A stretch of DNA of 5,568 nucleotides, from the NCBI GenBank assembly GCA_001919995.1, contig MNIY01000056.1, positions 3,241 through 8,808 on the forward strand. The letters are read 5' to 3'. Under the pieces are notes generated by a model that saw nothing but the letters and a program-made list of their open reading frames with translations, did not search any database and had not been told where the DNA came from. Positions 5,482 through 5,568 of the stretch are shown piece by piece. Position 1 is the stretch's first letter. Each line of letters starts with the position of its first letter. A program made the translations under genes and the position numbers. Source of the DNA: Ktedonobacter sp. 13_1_20CM_4_53_11 (GTDB taxonomy: Bacteria > Chloroflexota > Ktedonobacteria > Ktedonobacterales > Ktedonobacteraceae).

Positions 5482-5568
5482 CAGAACCGTGAGAATACAA
5501 CTGCATCCAACGCCGGAGCAAGCGCACGCCCTGCATGAGACTTTGCAGCAATTTACGCAAGCGTTCAA
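5477..5568 (+). CDS. tnpB: TnpB-like IS200/IS605-family protein (RNA-guided nuclease), N-terminus only
   Basis: Thirty complete codons reach the window edge: MDRTVRIQLHPTPEQ (1-15), then AHALHETLQQFTQAF (16-30). The pattern of R-x-x-R-I-x-L-x-P-T-P-E-Q followed by an amphipathic helix with L-x-x-T-L-x-x-F is the standard N-terminus of TnpB of IS200/IS605 elements, proteins now known as RNA-guided DNA endonucleases. The RuvC catalytic residues and zinc finger are outside the window, so completeness is unknown. No ribosome binding site precedes the ATG at 5477; the GTG at 5489 is an alternative start. It diverges from the primase gene with a 102-base gap containing the end hairpin. Confidence 0.8.
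   Translation, partial: MDRTVRIQLHPTPEQAHALHETLQQFTQAF

Larger units (their letters stand above)
5381..5568 (+). mobile_element. Left part of an IS200/IS605-type (TnpB) element, cut by window edge
   Basis: A conserved-looking end hairpin (5381-5424), a short AT-rich leader and the first codons of a TnpB-like protein lie together on the plus strand, as at the left end of IS200/IS605-group elements. Such elements have no terminal inverted repeats or target duplication and instead carry subterminal hairpins. The exact tip cannot be placed from one end; it probably lies a few to about 20 bases left of the hairpin, at or inside the first codons of the primase gene. Confidence 0.65.

Noticed and set aside
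5239..5568. 109-codon TTG-start minus-strand frame across the end hairpin, and a 63-codon one at 5256-5447
   Set aside because: They are translations of the IS200/IS605-type end hairpin and the antisense of tnpB. Such frames recur at TnpB element ends and carry no domain.
1..5568. CRISPR array, tRNA, rRNA or riboswitch
   Set aside because: No regularly spaced repeats, no cloverleaf-like sequence and no known riboswitch core were seen on either strand.

Overview
The window looks like part of an integrated mobile element from a Gram-positive-like, moderately GC-rich bacterium. Ktedonobacteria (Chloroflexota) is my best guess, or less likely an actinobacterium. This rests on the protein style, GTG start use, and a TnpB-type element; no rRNA or housekeeping gene is present to confirm it. 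Nearly everything reads on the minus strand, so transcription runs from right to left.

Layout from right to left. At the right edge (5381-5568) is the left part of an IS200/IS605-type element: a two-tier end hairpin and the first 30 codons of a plus-strand TnpB. Almost touching that end, on the minus strand, is a 550-residue primase-helicase (3722-5374). It has a CHC2-type zinc finger, a Toprim domain and a RepA-like RecA-fold ATPase. About 50 bases downstream is a 394-residue protein (2485-3669) with about four membrane helices, a long Pro/Gln/Ala linker and a C-terminal helix-turn-helix. A strong intrinsic terminator (2305-2344) closes this two-gene unit. Next comes an AT-rich regulatory or origin-like stretch (about 2175-2290) with tandem and inverted repeats. 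It precedes a 275-residue replication-relaxation-like protein (1319-2146) with a winged-helix N-terminus and a PD-(D/E)XK-like core. A small unrecognised protein (913-1242) and a tyrosine recombinase (796 to beyond base 1, C-terminus missing) follow.

Taken together: an integrase for site-specific integration, a primase-helicase and a replication-relaxation protein for copying or transfer, and a membrane protein carrying a DNA-binding domain. The order resembles the integration, replication and spread modules of actinomycete integrative conjugative elements. No FtsK/TraB-like translocase and no excisionase is visible, so conjugation is not shown. The most interesting points are the membrane-HTH protein (possible remote DUF2637/Spd relative), the repeat-rich stretch at 2175-2290, and the TnpB element inserted at the very start of the replication unit, where it seems to have removed the normal promoter and ribosome binding site of the primase gene.
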